From positions 333,297 to 397,296 of the forward strand of contig NEED01000023.1 in NCBI GenBank assembly GCA_002110465.1: a stretch of DNA of 64,000 bases, given 5' to 3'. Shown here one piece after another: positions 34,633 to 43,722 of this stretch (position 1 is the stretch's first letter; each line of letters begins with the position of its first letter). The stretch comes from an unicellular cyanobacterium SU2 (GTDB taxonomy: Bacteria > Cyanobacteriota > Cyanobacteriia > Cyanobacteriales > Microcystaceae). The position numbers and the translations under genes are program-made. The notes beneath the pieces are model-generated. The model made no database searches. It saw only the letters and a program-made list of their open reading frames with translations, and had not been told where the DNA came from.

Positions 34633-35274
34633 ATGTCTAATTTACATCCCTCTCAATATGGTCTTGCCTTTCATACTACCAGTTCTCAGCTTGGACTAAG
34701 TATCAGCAATTTTTCGGGAAAAACCCGCTTCCAGACTTGGGATGTTGATCGGGAATTATCGACTTATTTACATCAATATTTAGTTGAATTTATTAGCCCC
34801 CAAACCTGGAAAGATTTGGCATTTATTGCGGTTGCGAAGGGACCGGGAAGTTTTACCAGTAGTCGTATTGGTGTGGTTACAGCGCGGACGTTAGCACAGC
34901 AATTAGAGATTCCTCTTTTTGGTATTTCTACTTTAGAAGCTTTTGCTTGGCAAAATAAAGCTAATTATTCGGTTAATTCATTGATTCCAGTCCAAATGCC
35001 AGCTTCAAGGGGACAATTATATGTTGCTATTTATCAATTAAAAAATAAAGAAAAAAAATTGATTTATGTTTTACCTGATATGGTAATTAGTCCTGATACT
35101 TGGCTACAGAAATTACAGGATTTAAACATTGAAAAAAAAACCTTAATAACCCCTAAAAATTTAGGGTTTACTGTTACCAGTCTCCTTGAATTAGCTTACT
35201 ATGATTGGCAACAGGGAAAATGCTCTCATTGGTCAGATATAATGCCTTTTTATGGAATGTCAGTTATTAGTTGA
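34633..35274 (+). CDS. tsaB: tRNA threonylcarbamoyladenosine biosynthesis protein TsaB
   Basis: Protein of 213 residues of the ASKHA fold. It is the scaffold partner of TsaD in making t6A at position 37 of ANN-decoding tRNAs. Family blocks are LAFHTTSSQLGLSISN near the N-terminus, VAKGPGSFTSSRIGVVTARTL (the glycine loop) and PLFGISTLEAFAW. The C-terminal half is divergent, as usual. Its stop (TGA at 35272-35274) lies within the first unit of a heptad array, so the last codons come from or abut the repeat. Confidence 0.9.
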   Translation: MSNLHPSQYGLAFHTTSSQLGLSISNFSGKTRFQTWDVDRELSTYLHQYLVEFISPQTWKDLAFIAVAKGPGSFTSSRIGVVTARTLAQQLEIPLFGISTLEAFAWQNKANYSVNSLIPVQMPASRGQLYVAIYQLKNKEKKLIYVLPDMVISPDTWLQKLQDLNIEKKTLITPKNLGFTVTSLLELAYYDWQQGKCSHWSDIMPFYGMSVIS

Positions 35275-35305
35275 TAGTTAATAGTTGATAGTTGATAGTT
35301 GATAG
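35271..35305. repeat. TTGATAG heptad array overlapping the tsaB stop
   Basis: Five units: TTGATAG, TTAATAG and three TTGATAG. The first contains the tsaB stop codon, and the array ends 20 bases before the methylase start. Confidence 0.9.
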
Positions 35306-35324
35306 TTTTATTGATAAATTAATC

Positions 35325-36230
35325 ATGACTACTAAATCACAAAACAATAGTTTAATTAAAAGTCCTTCACGCTATCCTGGAGGAAAATCAAGAGCAATTA
35401 AACAAATTAGTCAACAGCTTCCTAAGAATTTATCTAAGTATACTGAATATCGAGAACCATTTGTTGGTGAGGGATCAATGTTTATTTATCTTAAACAAAC
35501 CTATCCTAATCTTGATATTTGGATTAATGATTTAAACCGTGAATTATATCTGTTTTGGAAATTCGCTCAATCTGATTTAAAAGAATTAGTAATTGCCTTG
35601 CGTAAAATCAAATTAAATTGTACTGATGGTCGAAAATTATTTGAAGAGTTAACTTCAGTTGAAGTAGAAGAATTATCAGACTTTGAAAGGGCAGTTCGTT
35701 TTTTTATTTTAAATAGAATTACCTTTTGAGGAACCGTAGAATCAGGCGGATTTTCTAATCAATCTTTTTTAACTAGATTTACTGATTCTTGTATTGATCG
35801 CCTAGAAAGTTTAGCACCTATTTTAAAAGATATTAAAATTACTAATTTAGATTATAGTGAAGTCGTTAATGCAGAAGGGGAGCAAGTATTTATTTTTTTA
35901 GATCCCCCCTATTTTGCTGCAACCCAATCTAAATTGTATGGTAAAGATGGTGATTTACATACCTCATTTGATCATCAAAAATTTGCTAAAAATATGGAAA
36001 ATTGTAAACATCAATGGTTAATCACTTATGATAACTCTGAGGAAATTAGAAATAACTTCAAAGGTTTTAATATTATTGATTGGGAATTACAATATGGAAT
36101 GAATAATTATAAACAAGGAAAAGCAGAGAAAGGAAAGGAAATTTTTATTAGTAATTATAGTGGCAAAGATGACTTATTAATAGCTAACCCAGAATATCAA
36201 CAACTCTCATTAAATTTCAATTATTTATGA
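35325..36230 (+). pseudogene. D12-class DNA adenine methyltransferase with one in-frame TGA
   Basis: A continuous reading of 302 codons from the ATG at 35325 has a single stop, TGA at 35727-35729 (codon 135), in NRITF-stop-GTVESGG, where the family has NRITFSGT. One base change from TCA explains it. Otherwise all parts are intact: the N-terminal SAM loop RYPGGKSR (residues 16-23), YREPFVGEG, and the catalytic DPPY at D193-Y196. Phase is kept after the stop. D12 enzymes methylate adenine, commonly in GATC. No restriction gene is adjacent. It may be a very recent pseudogene, a read-through gene or a sequencing error. Confidence 0.85.
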
Positions 36231-36290
36231 TTACCAATACATAGCATAATGCAGAAGTTAGAGTTAAAAACTTTAAAGATATCTAGAATT

Positions 36291-36725
36291 TTACTTAAAA
36301 GTTCGCCGAACCAACGGCATTACTAAGCGAATAATAAAAAAAGCTGCTTTGCCTAATTTTACAGGAGATTCAATTATATCTCGCGCAAAAACTAACTTTC
36401 GAGTTTCTTCTGATAAGCGATAAAAACTAACCCCTCGTCCATTGGGGAAAGGAATGCCATCAAGTTCAACGTGCCAAAGAATTCCCACGGCTAATGGATC
36501 TTCTGTCGTGATATCATCAATAACAAATTTTAAATCATCAGGAATACCTTTTACTGACTCTTCAAACAATTTTTTAACCGCTTTCTTTCCAATAAAAGGC
36601 TGAGGAAAGTTAAGATCTTGGTAAACACAGTCATCATCTATAAATTCCATAGCTGCGGGGATATCCCGACGATTGATCGCCTCATAGATAGACTCAATAA
36701 CCTGTTTGGCTGTCGTTGTGATCAT
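36291..36725 (-). CDS. SnoaL-like / NTF2-family protein
   Basis: Protein of 144 residues. The start MITTTAKQVIESIYEAINRR and the core AAMEFIDDDCVYQDLNFPQP, FIGKKAVKKLFEE and ILWHVELDGIPFPNGRGVSF are typical of the SnoaL/NTF2 fold with a ligand pocket. A C-terminal hydrophobic and basic helix (AAFFIIRLVMPLVRRTFK) may touch the membrane. No catalytic site can be named. It lies downstream of the AAA/R3H gene on the same strand at about 75 bases. Confidence 0.75.
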   Translation of the reverse strand: MITTTAKQVIESIYEAINRRDIPAAMEFIDDDCVYQDLNFPQPFIGKKAVKKLFEESVKGIPDDLKFVIDDITTEDPLAVGILWHVELDGIPFPNGRGVSFYRLSEETRKLVFARDIIESPVKLGKAAFFIIRLVMPLVRRTFK

Positions 36726-36801
36726 TAGTTTTATCTAACATTTATTAAAGTTTGTAGAGACGTTGCCAGGAACGCCTCCAAATGTTTGTGGTTACGCTGA
36801 A

Positions 36802-38619
36802 TTAAGCAGGATAAATTCGCAATCTACGGTTAGGTTCTTCACCAAAACTATCAGATTGTAAGCGATAATGTTCCACTAATTCATGCTGCATTTTCCGAAC
36901 CTTGGGCGATCGCGGTAATAATTCTACCGGTTGTCCTTTAGGGAGTACAATCTGTTCTACAGCTAACCGGGCTTCTTCTAAAGCTTCTAACTCGTCATCA
37001 TTGCCCCCACGGGTAAACAACCGTAAATCTGCTGTTTCAGGAACTTTCGCTTCATCCATCCCTAAAATTCGCTTCAGGGTTCGAGTAATTTGGGGAATGG
37101 TGTTAGATTTAACCCCATGAATAGGAATTTGACGCACCTTAGCAATTTGACGGAGTTTAGACTGGTTTTTAACGTGCGATCGCAACGCCACCACCACATC
37201 AGCACTATGTAAATCCTTAGTTAAAACAATCGGAAGATTGAGAATTTCGATCACTTGTTCAATTTGCGATCGCCCAATTCCGTAGGGATAAACATAAACA
37301 GGCCAATCTTCCCCATTAGGGCCTGGAGTCCGAATCTTTTCACTTTCTGCCTCTGGTTGATGCCAGGACGCATCCAAAAGGCGATCAAATTCAGAAGTGA
37401 GTCCTCCCCTTTGCTGGCTTGGGAAAGGTGCAACCGGAGTCATTCGTCCTGATGCACGCCATCCTCTGGGGCGTTCTGGGGTTCCTAAAAGGGCATTACT
37501 CCCCAAAATACTGTTGGCAGGTTTATCGGGTTTTTCTTGGGTAATTTGAATCTTTCCGTGATCATCAACGGTTCGGACGGGAGGGTTAGGTTCTCCACCT
37601 CGCAAAAGAATATCAACGGTTTGGGAGACATCTTCATGAATAACCCAACGCTGACGTTCTAACATTTCGATGGCAATTTCAAAAGTAGGAGGGGCTTTCC
37701 GTTCCAATACGGTTTTTTGGGACCCCCGTCGCCTAGCCTCTTCATCCCCTAATGTTACCGCCTGAATTCCCCCGACCAAATCAGAAAGAGTCGGATTTTT
37801 AATCAAATTTTCAATGCGGTTTCCGTGGGCGGTTCCTACCAATTGAACCCCCCGTTCAGCAATGGTACGGGCTGCTAATGCTTCGAGTTCCGTGCCAATT
37901 TCATCAATAACAATGACTTCTGGCATATGGTTTTCTACGGCCTCAATCATCACCTTATGCTGTAATTCAGGACTTGCCACTTGCATCCGTCGGGCGCGGC
38001 CAATGGCTGGATGGGGAATATCGCCATCTCCAGCAATTTCATTAGAGGTATCAATAATCACCACTCGTTTGTGTAAATCATCGGCTAATACCCGCGCAAT
38101 TTCCCGTAACGCCGTGGTTTTTCCGACCCCAGGACGACCTAACATCAGTAGAGATTTACCTGTTTCCACTAAATCCTGAATCATGGTGATGGTTCCGAAG
38201 ACAGCCCTTCCCATGCGACAGGTTAACCCGATAATCTCTCCAGTGCGGTTGCGAATGGCACTGATGCGGTGTAGAGTCCGTTCAATACCAGCTCGATTAT
38301 CGCCGCTAAAGTGACCAATGTGCTTAATACTATATTGCAAATCTTCAGCAGAAATGGGCGTTTCCCCTAGATAAACCGCCCCATCAGGAAAACGCGCTTC
38401 GGGCAATCGGCCTAAATCCATAACCACTTCAATTAATTTATCGTGTTGGGGATGAGCTTCAATTTTTTCTCGAATAGCAGAAGGTAAAATATCTAGGAGT
38501 TTACTGAGATCGTCGGTAATTTGTGTCCGTTGGGGAAAAGTCTGATTTGGCATTAAAGGTACTGACGTTGGGGATAATAAAGAGGGATTTAAAACGTGAT
38601 TTGTTTTGGGGTTTAACAT
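36802..38619 (-). CDS. Ycf45-like AAA ATPase with C-terminal R3H domain
   Basis: Protein of 605 residues. The P-loop is LMLGRPGVGKTTALREIARV, with Walker B EVIVIDEIGTELEA and the arginine-containing segment GTAHGNRIENLIKNP. This is the SpoIIIAA-like AAA module of the Ycf45 family. The C-terminal ~60 residues (VRKMQHELVEHYRLQSDSFG to RRLRIYPA) form an R3H single-strand nucleic-acid-binding domain. The middle has a low-complexity linker. It is conserved across cyanobacteria and some red-algal plastids with unclear function, possibly RNA or DNA handling. The first ATG is used; a second Met 22 residues in is possible. Confidence 0.88.
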   Translation of the reverse strand: MLNPKTNHVLNPSLLSPTSVPLMPNQTFPQRTQITDDLSKLLDILPSAIREKIEAHPQHDKLIEVVMDLGRLPEARFPDGAVYLGETPISAEDLQYSIKHIGHFSGDNRAGIERTLHRISAIRNRTGEIIGLTCRMGRAVFGTITMIQDLVETGKSLLMLGRPGVGKTTALREIARVLADDLHKRVVIIDTSNEIAGDGDIPHPAIGRARRMQVASPELQHKVMIEAVENHMPEVIVIDEIGTELEALAARTIAERGVQLVGTAHGNRIENLIKNPTLSDLVGGIQAVTLGDEEARRRGSQKTVLERKAPPTFEIAIEMLERQRWVIHEDVSQTVDILLRGGEPNPPVRTVDDHGKIQITQEKPDKPANSILGSNALLGTPERPRGWRASGRMTPVAPFPSQQRGGLTSEFDRLLDASWHQPEAESEKIRTPGPNGEDWPVYVYPYGIGRSQIEQVIEILNLPIVLTKDLHSADVVVALRSHVKNQSKLRQIAKVRQIPIHGVKSNTIPQITRTLKRILGMDEAKVPETADLRLFTRGGNDDELEALEEARLAVEQIVLPKGQPVELLPRSPKVRKMQHELVEHYRLQSDSFGEEPNRRLRIYPA

Positions 38620-38670
38620 AATTTAGAGAGCGTCGTCAATAGGTAAAGACTCACCTCTGCAACGAGCTTA

Positions 38671-39747
38671 TCAGGGAAACTTCAAGGGAAAGATTAAAGA
38701 ATCAGCCATTTTCACCGCATCTAACAGTAAATCAGGGAAATTTTCTAAGGCTAATTGGCCGGTTAAGTCCCTAGATTGGATTTCTAATTGTTCTAAAATT
38801 GGGGATAGTAGGGAACGGGCATAACTGCCATAGGCGATGCCAGCAACCACCGGAGTAGAGGAGTCCGAAAGAGCTAAAAGTCCCATTGCTTTTAATTTAG
38901 GCACAGTATGATGATTGGTTCCTCCCGCCAGTTGCACAAAGCCAGGGAGTTGAGAATTTAGAACTTTTTGGGCGAGTTTGATGGCTGCATGGGTAGTTCC
39001 TTTGCCGATATCTCCACTCATGGGACGACCGTCTGTTTGCCACACTAGAGGGATGGGTAAGGGAGACATGAGATCATAGAGATAGCGCAGATAATCAATT
39101 AATCTTGGCTCATCAGGACAACTAATGGCGAGTAATTTAAGATGACTTATCCAAGGAGCGATCGCCTCCCATAATTGTTTAAACTGATTTTCTCTTCCCA
39201 CTTGGGTATGAATTTCTAGGGCATCAATGCCCATTCCTTGAATTAGAGGGATAATTTCTGTGGGGGGGATCAGATGCGATCGCGTTTCAATGAATTGATA
39301 GGGACAAACCGGTAAACAACGACCACAACCATAGCAACGGCGAGCTATTACGCCCAAAAACCCTGGTTCAGATTCCGTAATGGCCTGGGCTGGACAAATT
39401 GCCTCACAGGGACGAGAACAGTCGGAAGGGCAATTTTGGCCATCAAAGTAAGCTTTCCGAAAATGGGGATCTTCTCCGTCATTTAAACTTACCATTAACC
39501 AAGGCATTCCCTGTCTTGAAAATTCCTGGTATTGTGCAATATCTGCTAAGTTTGTTGCTATTTTTAAGGCTTCTTGGGCAGCCCTAATCACTGCCGGATC
39601 AGCAGCCACATCAATGCAGTCAGCCCCTGCTAAGGCATAAGCTAAGACAAGATTACGGATGGCCGGCAAGTCTTGGAAACTCGCCCCACAAATTAGCTTA
39701 AACCAGTTTCCTGATTTGAGAGATTGTAAGGGATAGAATAGGCTCAC
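38671..39747 (-). CDS. ldpA: Light-dependent period protein LdpA
   Basis: Iron-sulfur protein of 358 residues that in Synechococcus reports redox state to the circadian clock. The start LKSGNWFKLICGASFQDLPA is typical. Two ferredoxin-like cysteine groups are visible: CPSDCSRPCEAICP and CYGCGRCLPVCP, for two 4Fe-4S clusters. The C-terminal half has the LdpA-specific conserved domain (QLAGGTNHHTVPKL). The start is a GTG at 39747; no better ATG exists upstream in phase. It lies just upstream of the AAA/R3H gene on the same strand (about 50 bases), suggesting one operon. Confidence 0.9.
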   Translation of the reverse strand: MSLFYPLQSLKSGNWFKLICGASFQDLPAIRNLVLAYALAGADCIDVAADPAVIRAAQEALKIATNLADIAQYQEFSRQGMPWLMVSLNDGEDPHFRKAYFDGQNCPSDCSRPCEAICPAQAITESEPGFLGVIARRCYGCGRCLPVCPYQFIETRSHLIPPTEIIPLIQGMGIDALEIHTQVGRENQFKQLWEAIAPWISHLKLLAISCPDEPRLIDYLRYLYDLMSPLPIPLVWQTDGRPMSGDIGKGTTHAAIKLAQKVLNSQLPGFVQLAGGTNHHTVPKLKAMGLLALSDSSTPVVAGIAYGSYARSLLSPILEQLEIQSRDLTGQLALENFPDLLLDAVKMADSLIFPLKFP

Positions 39748-40018
39748 TCTTCTATGCTAATCTTTTGTTTGGCGTTTGTGTTAAGAAATTTCTCTTGCGT
39801 TTAATCTCTGAGGCAAAGTACCAAGAGAAAATTGATTAGATCTGAGCTTAACCCAATATTTGATGATAAAGTCTATTAATTTTCGTTTTTTTCTTTTCTT
39901 TCTTCACAGGAAAGATCATTGTTAATTGTCCATTATTGATGGTGAATTATTGAAATAAATTCAGTTTTTAGCTATGATTTCCCTAATTTATCATCCTGTG
40001 TGAGGAAACAACCAACGA

Positions 40019-41188
40019 GTGTTTAGTTTAGCTGATATTCTACAACTTCTGTGCTTAATTCCCATTCTAGGGGGATCTATCTTTTCAATCTTAACGGTTG
40101 TTACCGTTCAACGTTTCCTAAAAAACCCCAATCAAAAAGTTAGCCATCATTTCACCCCACCCATCACCGTTCTTAAACCGGTTCGAGGGTTAGAAAAAAA
40201 TCTCAAACTAAACTTGCAGACGATTGCTAATCAAGACTATCCTAACTATCAGGTTATCTACTCAGTTCAAGATCCAAACGATCCCGCTTTTCCTATTCTC
40301 CAAGAAATCCAAAAAGAATTTGGTTCAGAGCGAATTTCTGTGGTCATTAGTACCATCGAAGCTGGGGCAAATGGAAAAGTAAATAATCTTTTAGGAGCGA
40401 TTCAAGAAGCTGAACATGACATCATTATTATTAGTGATAGTGATACTAATTTAAAACCCGATTACCTAAAAAATATTGTAGCTCCTTTGGCTAATTCTCA
40501 GGTGGGATGTGTCTGTACTTTATTCAAGGTAACTAAGGGCGATCACTGGTTCGAGAAAATGGAACTTTTGACCATAAATGCTGACTTTATTCCTAGTGTT
40601 ATTTTTGCTGAAGTAACCGGGGCTTCTAATGCTTGTTTGGGTCCATCTATTGCTATTAAACGATCTACTTTAGAAGAAATAGGCGGCTTAGAAAGTTTAG
40701 CAGATTATCTGGTAGAAGATTATGAAATAGGACGGCGGGTCTGGACCTCTGGGAAAAAAATGGTATTGTTACCTTATATTATTGATACGGTGGTAGACCT
40801 AGAAAATTGGCGCAATTGGTGGACCCATCAAGTATATTGGGACCAAAATACTTATTTAGCTAAACCACTTCCTTTTATTGCAACTATTTTAATTCGGACG
40901 ATTCCTTTTGCTTTATTATTTGCTTTTCTTCGAGGAGATTTAATCGGTCTATTTGTGTTAATTGGAGCAATTATTATTCGTCTAATAACGGCAGGAATGA
41001 CTTCCCAAAAAATGAAAGATATTGAAGGAATTAAAAGTCTCTATCTATTGCCATTTCGTGATCTAATTGGTTTGGTATTTTGGGCTTTATCATTTACTCA
41101 AAGAACCGTCGTCTGGCGTGGCGTAGAATTCAAGCTTACCAGTCACGGAAAAATGGTAGTCCGTCATCCTTTGACCGTTAACAAGTAA
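40019..41188 (+). CDS. Ceramide-glucosyltransferase-like glycosyltransferase (GT21/HpnI type)
   Basis: Protein of 389 residues with an N-terminal membrane helix, a GT-A catalytic domain and three C-terminal hydrophobic helices. Motifs are D1 in VQDPNDP, D2 in IISDSDTNLKP, D3 in LVEDYEIGRR and the HQVYWD segment that replaces the (Q/R)xxRW motif of processive enzymes. This is the layout of bacterial and eukaryotic glucosylceramide synthases and of the hopanoid glycosyltransferase HpnI. It probably makes a glycolipid at the plasma membrane using a UDP-sugar. The start is a GTG, with GAGGA 12 bases before. Acceptor is unknown. Confidence 0.8.
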   Translation: MFSLADILQLLCLIPILGGSIFSILTVVTVQRFLKNPNQKVSHHFTPPITVLKPVRGLEKNLKLNLQTIANQDYPNYQVIYSVQDPNDPAFPILQEIQKEFGSERISVVISTIEAGANGKVNNLLGAIQEAEHDIIIISDSDTNLKPDYLKNIVAPLANSQVGCVCTLFKVTKGDHWFEKMELLTINADFIPSVIFAEVTGASNACLGPSIAIKRSTLEEIGGLESLADYLVEDYEIGRRVWTSGKKMVLLPYIIDTVVDLENWRNWWTHQVYWDQNTYLAKPLPFIATILIRTIPFALLFAFLRGDLIGLFVLIGAIIIRLITAGMTSQKMKDIEGIKSLYLLPFRDLIGLVFWALSFTQRTVVWRGVEFKLTSHGKMVVRHPLTVNK

Positions 41189-41192
41189 CAGA

Positions 41193-41432
41193 TTAAATTT
41201 TCAATTGTACTGAATTAAGGTGACAATCTTCCGATAATTGTGTCAATTGTCTTTTTATTTGTTCGGGTTCATCAGGGAGAATACAATAATTCATTACCTC
41301 ATGACCAGCATCTTTAAGACTTTGTTGAATCAATTGACCACTGCGGTCAGTTTCCCTGGTTCGAGTATCGCTAACGGTAATCACTGCACATTTAACTGAG
41401 AAAGTTTCTGAGTCTGGATGGGGAATAGCCAT
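41193..41432 (-). pseudogene. MoaB/MogA molybdopterin adenylyltransferase, C-terminally truncated
   Basis: The frame begins MAIPHPDSETFSVKCAVITV, then SDTRTRETDRSGQLI and GHEVMNYCILPDEPEQIK, the first part of MoaB/MogA. The family has about 170 residues with a GGTG loop in the second half; here the reading ends after 79 residues in a foreign tail NSVQLKI. The truncation falls four bases from the stop of the convergent glycosyltransferase gene. A frame open upstream through the heptad array is not translated normally. An intact copy is expected elsewhere if the cell uses molybdenum cofactor. Confidence 0.8.
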
Positions 41433-41439
41433 AGGATAG

Positions 41440-41460
41440 TTAATAGTTAATAGTTGATAG
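41440..41460. repeat. TTAATAG/TTGATAG heptad array before moaB
   Basis: Three units (TTAATAG, TTAATAG, TTGATAG) followed by a partial one, eight bases upstream of the truncated moaB start. Same family as the arrays at argD and tsaB. Confidence 0.85.
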
Positions 41461-41579
41461 TTAATCAATAATTCGGGAACTTTACTAAACCTCAAAAATC
41501 ACCCTAAATACCTGTATAAGTTCCTCCCCAGGGGGAGAATAGACTGATAAATATCTAAGTTCTACCCCCTAAAGACAGA

Positions 41580-41915
41580 CTAAGCTTTGCTAAATTCGAG
41601 TCCCTGTTCTTGAGCATATCGCTCCATAAAGCGCATAAACCGATCCCATTCATCAGGGGAGTTCATAATCACAATAGCTTCTACAGAGGTAGGTTTTCCA
41701 TTAATGAATTTCCCTTTTACTTCGCGGGTGACAATTTCTCCTTCTTCATCAACAAGATACATTCCCGTTATTTCGTCAGTCCTTTCAGAATTGAGAACAT
41801 CAGGAGATTCAAACCGAAAAGTAGCGGTTCCACTCTGTCCACTACGAGCGCGGGTTAAACGGATTTGGGGGATTACTGCTTCAGTGACACCTCTTGAAAA
41901 TTGAATTTGAGCCAT
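41580..41915 (-). CDS. psb28: Photosystem II assembly factor Psb28
   Basis: Soluble protein of 111 residues that binds the cytosolic side of CP47 in early photosystem II intermediates. It starts [20 protein letters not shown] and has the family blocks [31 protein letters not shown] and [16 protein letters not shown], ending with the helix [20 protein letters not shown]. Length is typical (109-115). It is monocistronic here, between a truncated moaB and a divergent beta-helix protein. Confidence 0.95.
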   Translation of the reverse strand: MAQIQFSRGVTEAVIPQIRLTRARSGQSGTATFRFESPDVLNSERTDEITGMYLVDEEGEIVTREVKGKFINGKPTSVEAIVIMNSPDEWDRFMRFMERYAQEQGLEFSKA

Positions 41916-42097
41916 ACTATATTATCCTTAAATTAAGTTTGATGAATTAATAGCCTATCATTTCTTGACACTCTAGGTAGATAACAGATTCAGATTAAAC
42001 AGCAGTATTTAACCCTTTACCGTATGTAGTACAAAATACTATAATTATTGGGTCAACCATGGCTGGTAACTTAAAAAAGATATTCTAGGCTTGTTTA

Positions 42098-43675
42098 ATG
42101 AAAAAGGCAATTCAAAGAAATCGACGCTGGTTGTTCAAAGTAATAGGGGTTGCTACATTGATTCCCTGGCTGAAACCAGCAATTTTTGGTCGTCATTCAC
42201 AAGCACAAACCCCTCTTTCCAGACAAGAGAAAGGACAGATTTATTATGTGGCTCTCACAGGAAAAGATACCAATCCTGGAACTATTGAACAACCGTGGGC
42301 AACACTTCACAAAGCAGGTAAAATCTTAAAATCAGGTGATACTGTTTATATCCGAGGGGGTACATATACCATTTCCGAACAGATATTTCCTCAAAATTCT
42401 GGATTAAAAGACCAATGGATAACTTATACAGGATATCTTGGAGAACAAGTAATTATCGATGCGGAGAAAGTTGATGTAGGCCCTCCTGTTGGTCGTTCTC
42501 CTTTTCCCCACGATCAAGGAGCTTTTCAAATCGAAGACAAAAGCTATATACGCATCAAAAATATTGAAATAATTAATTCACATAATTCAGGATTTACCGT
42601 AAGAAATAGTCATCATATTGAATTATATAACAATGCCACTAGGAATACTTTTGCTCCTGGTATTGGTATTTGGAATAGTCATCATTGTAAAGTGATTGGC
42701 AACACAGTGATTAAAGCTAATACTAATGAAATGAGATTACATGAACCTCGTGAAAACAGAAGAAGAGAAGCTCCTCATGAAGCCATTAGTATTGGAGGAA
42801 CTGAAGATTTTGAAGTGTCTTACAATCATGTCTGTTACGGTGAGAAAGAAGGTATAGATGTTAAAGGAGTTTCTAAGAGGGGAATTGTTCGTTACAATTA
42901 TGTACACAATTTACCAAGAGTTGGTATTTATATTGACTCGTGGGGACAAGATGTATTAGAAAACATTGAAATTTATGAAAATATTGTCCATGATTGTGGT
43001 CTTGGTTTAAATATATCCACTGAAGGAGGTCCCCAAGTCGATCAAGTTTATATTCATCACAATTTGATTTATAACAATCTCGGTCCAGGAATATATTTAT
43101 CCCGATCTTTTGGAAAGAATGATGAGCTAAGAAAAAACATTACAATCGCCAATAATACAATCTATCATAATGGATATGGAACGGGTAATTGTCAAGCTCC
43201 TTATTGGCTTACCGGTGGTTTATATCTCCATACAACTCAAGTAGAAAATTTGAAAATAATTAATAACATTTTCAGTGAAAATAAATACTTTCAGATTGGT
43301 TACAGCAGTGATTATGATACCCAGGATTTTGAACTAAAAAATATTCAAATAGAATATAATCTGATTCATGATCTTGAGAAGGTAACTTATCCAGTTTATC
43401 TTGAAGAATGGGCGAAAGATTATGTATATGCTATGAAGGGAAATAATTTTATCGAGGAAGATCCTTTATTTATTAATATCAAGTCAAGAAACTTATATTT
43501 GCAAAGCTCATCTCCAGCTATTGATACTGGAAAACCGGAAAAAATGTATAATGATCCTGATGGAACACGGAATGATATTGGTGCTTTCTACGCTAGTCAA
43601 AAACAAACTTTTTGGTGGACAACGAATTTCCCCCCAAATTTTTCTAATGAATCTTATGAAATAACCAGGAAGTAA
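42098..43675 (+). CDS. Exported right-handed beta-helix protein (pectate-lyase-like)
   Basis: Protein of 525 residues. The N-terminus MKKAIQRNRRWLFKVIGVAT is basic then hydrophobic, with a likely cleavage after SQA near residue 36. Next comes YYVALTGKDTNPGTIEQPWA, the DUF1565-like start of parallel beta-helix proteins. Many coils follow with the H-N-x(I/V/F) pattern, such as IEIINSHNSGFTVRNSHHIE, then a C-terminal part (SSPAIDTGKPE...DIGAFY) common to polysaccharide lyases and surface beta-helix proteins. A catalytic Lys/Asp set cannot be assigned. It probably acts on, or forms part of, extracellular polysaccharide. An AAxP signal of the Tat type is not seen. Confidence 0.8.
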   Translation: MKKAIQRNRRWLFKVIGVATLIPWLKPAIFGRHSQAQTPLSRQEKGQIYYVALTGKDTNPGTIEQPWATLHKAGKILKSGDTVYIRGGTYTISEQIFPQNSGLKDQWITYTGYLGEQVIIDAEKVDVGPPVGRSPFPHDQGAFQIEDKSYIRIKNIEIINSHNSGFTVRNSHHIELYNNATRNTFAPGIGIWNSHHCKVIGNTVIKANTNEMRLHEPRENRRREAPHEAISIGGTEDFEVSYNHVCYGEKEGIDVKGVSKRGIVRYNYVHNLPRVGIYIDSWGQDVLENIEIYENIVHDCGLGLNISTEGGPQVDQVYIHHNLIYNNLGPGIYLSRSFGKNDELRKNITIANNTIYHNGYGTGNCQAPYWLTGGLYLHTTQVENLKIINNIFSENKYFQIGYSSDYDTQDFELKNIQIEYNLIHDLEKVTYPVYLEEWAKDYVYAMKGNNFIEEDPLFINIKSRNLYLQSSSPAIDTGKPEKMYNDPDGTRNDIGAFYASQKQTFWWTTNFPPNFSNESYEITRK

Positions 43676-43722
43676 ACCTTAGTAAAATTTCTCCTTTTTG
43701 TTACACTAAAATTGATCTTAAC

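Noticed and set aside
35271-35305. Possible CRISPR array
   Set aside because: Units are seven bases without spacers; this is a simple tandem repeat. No cas gene or real CRISPR repeat was found.
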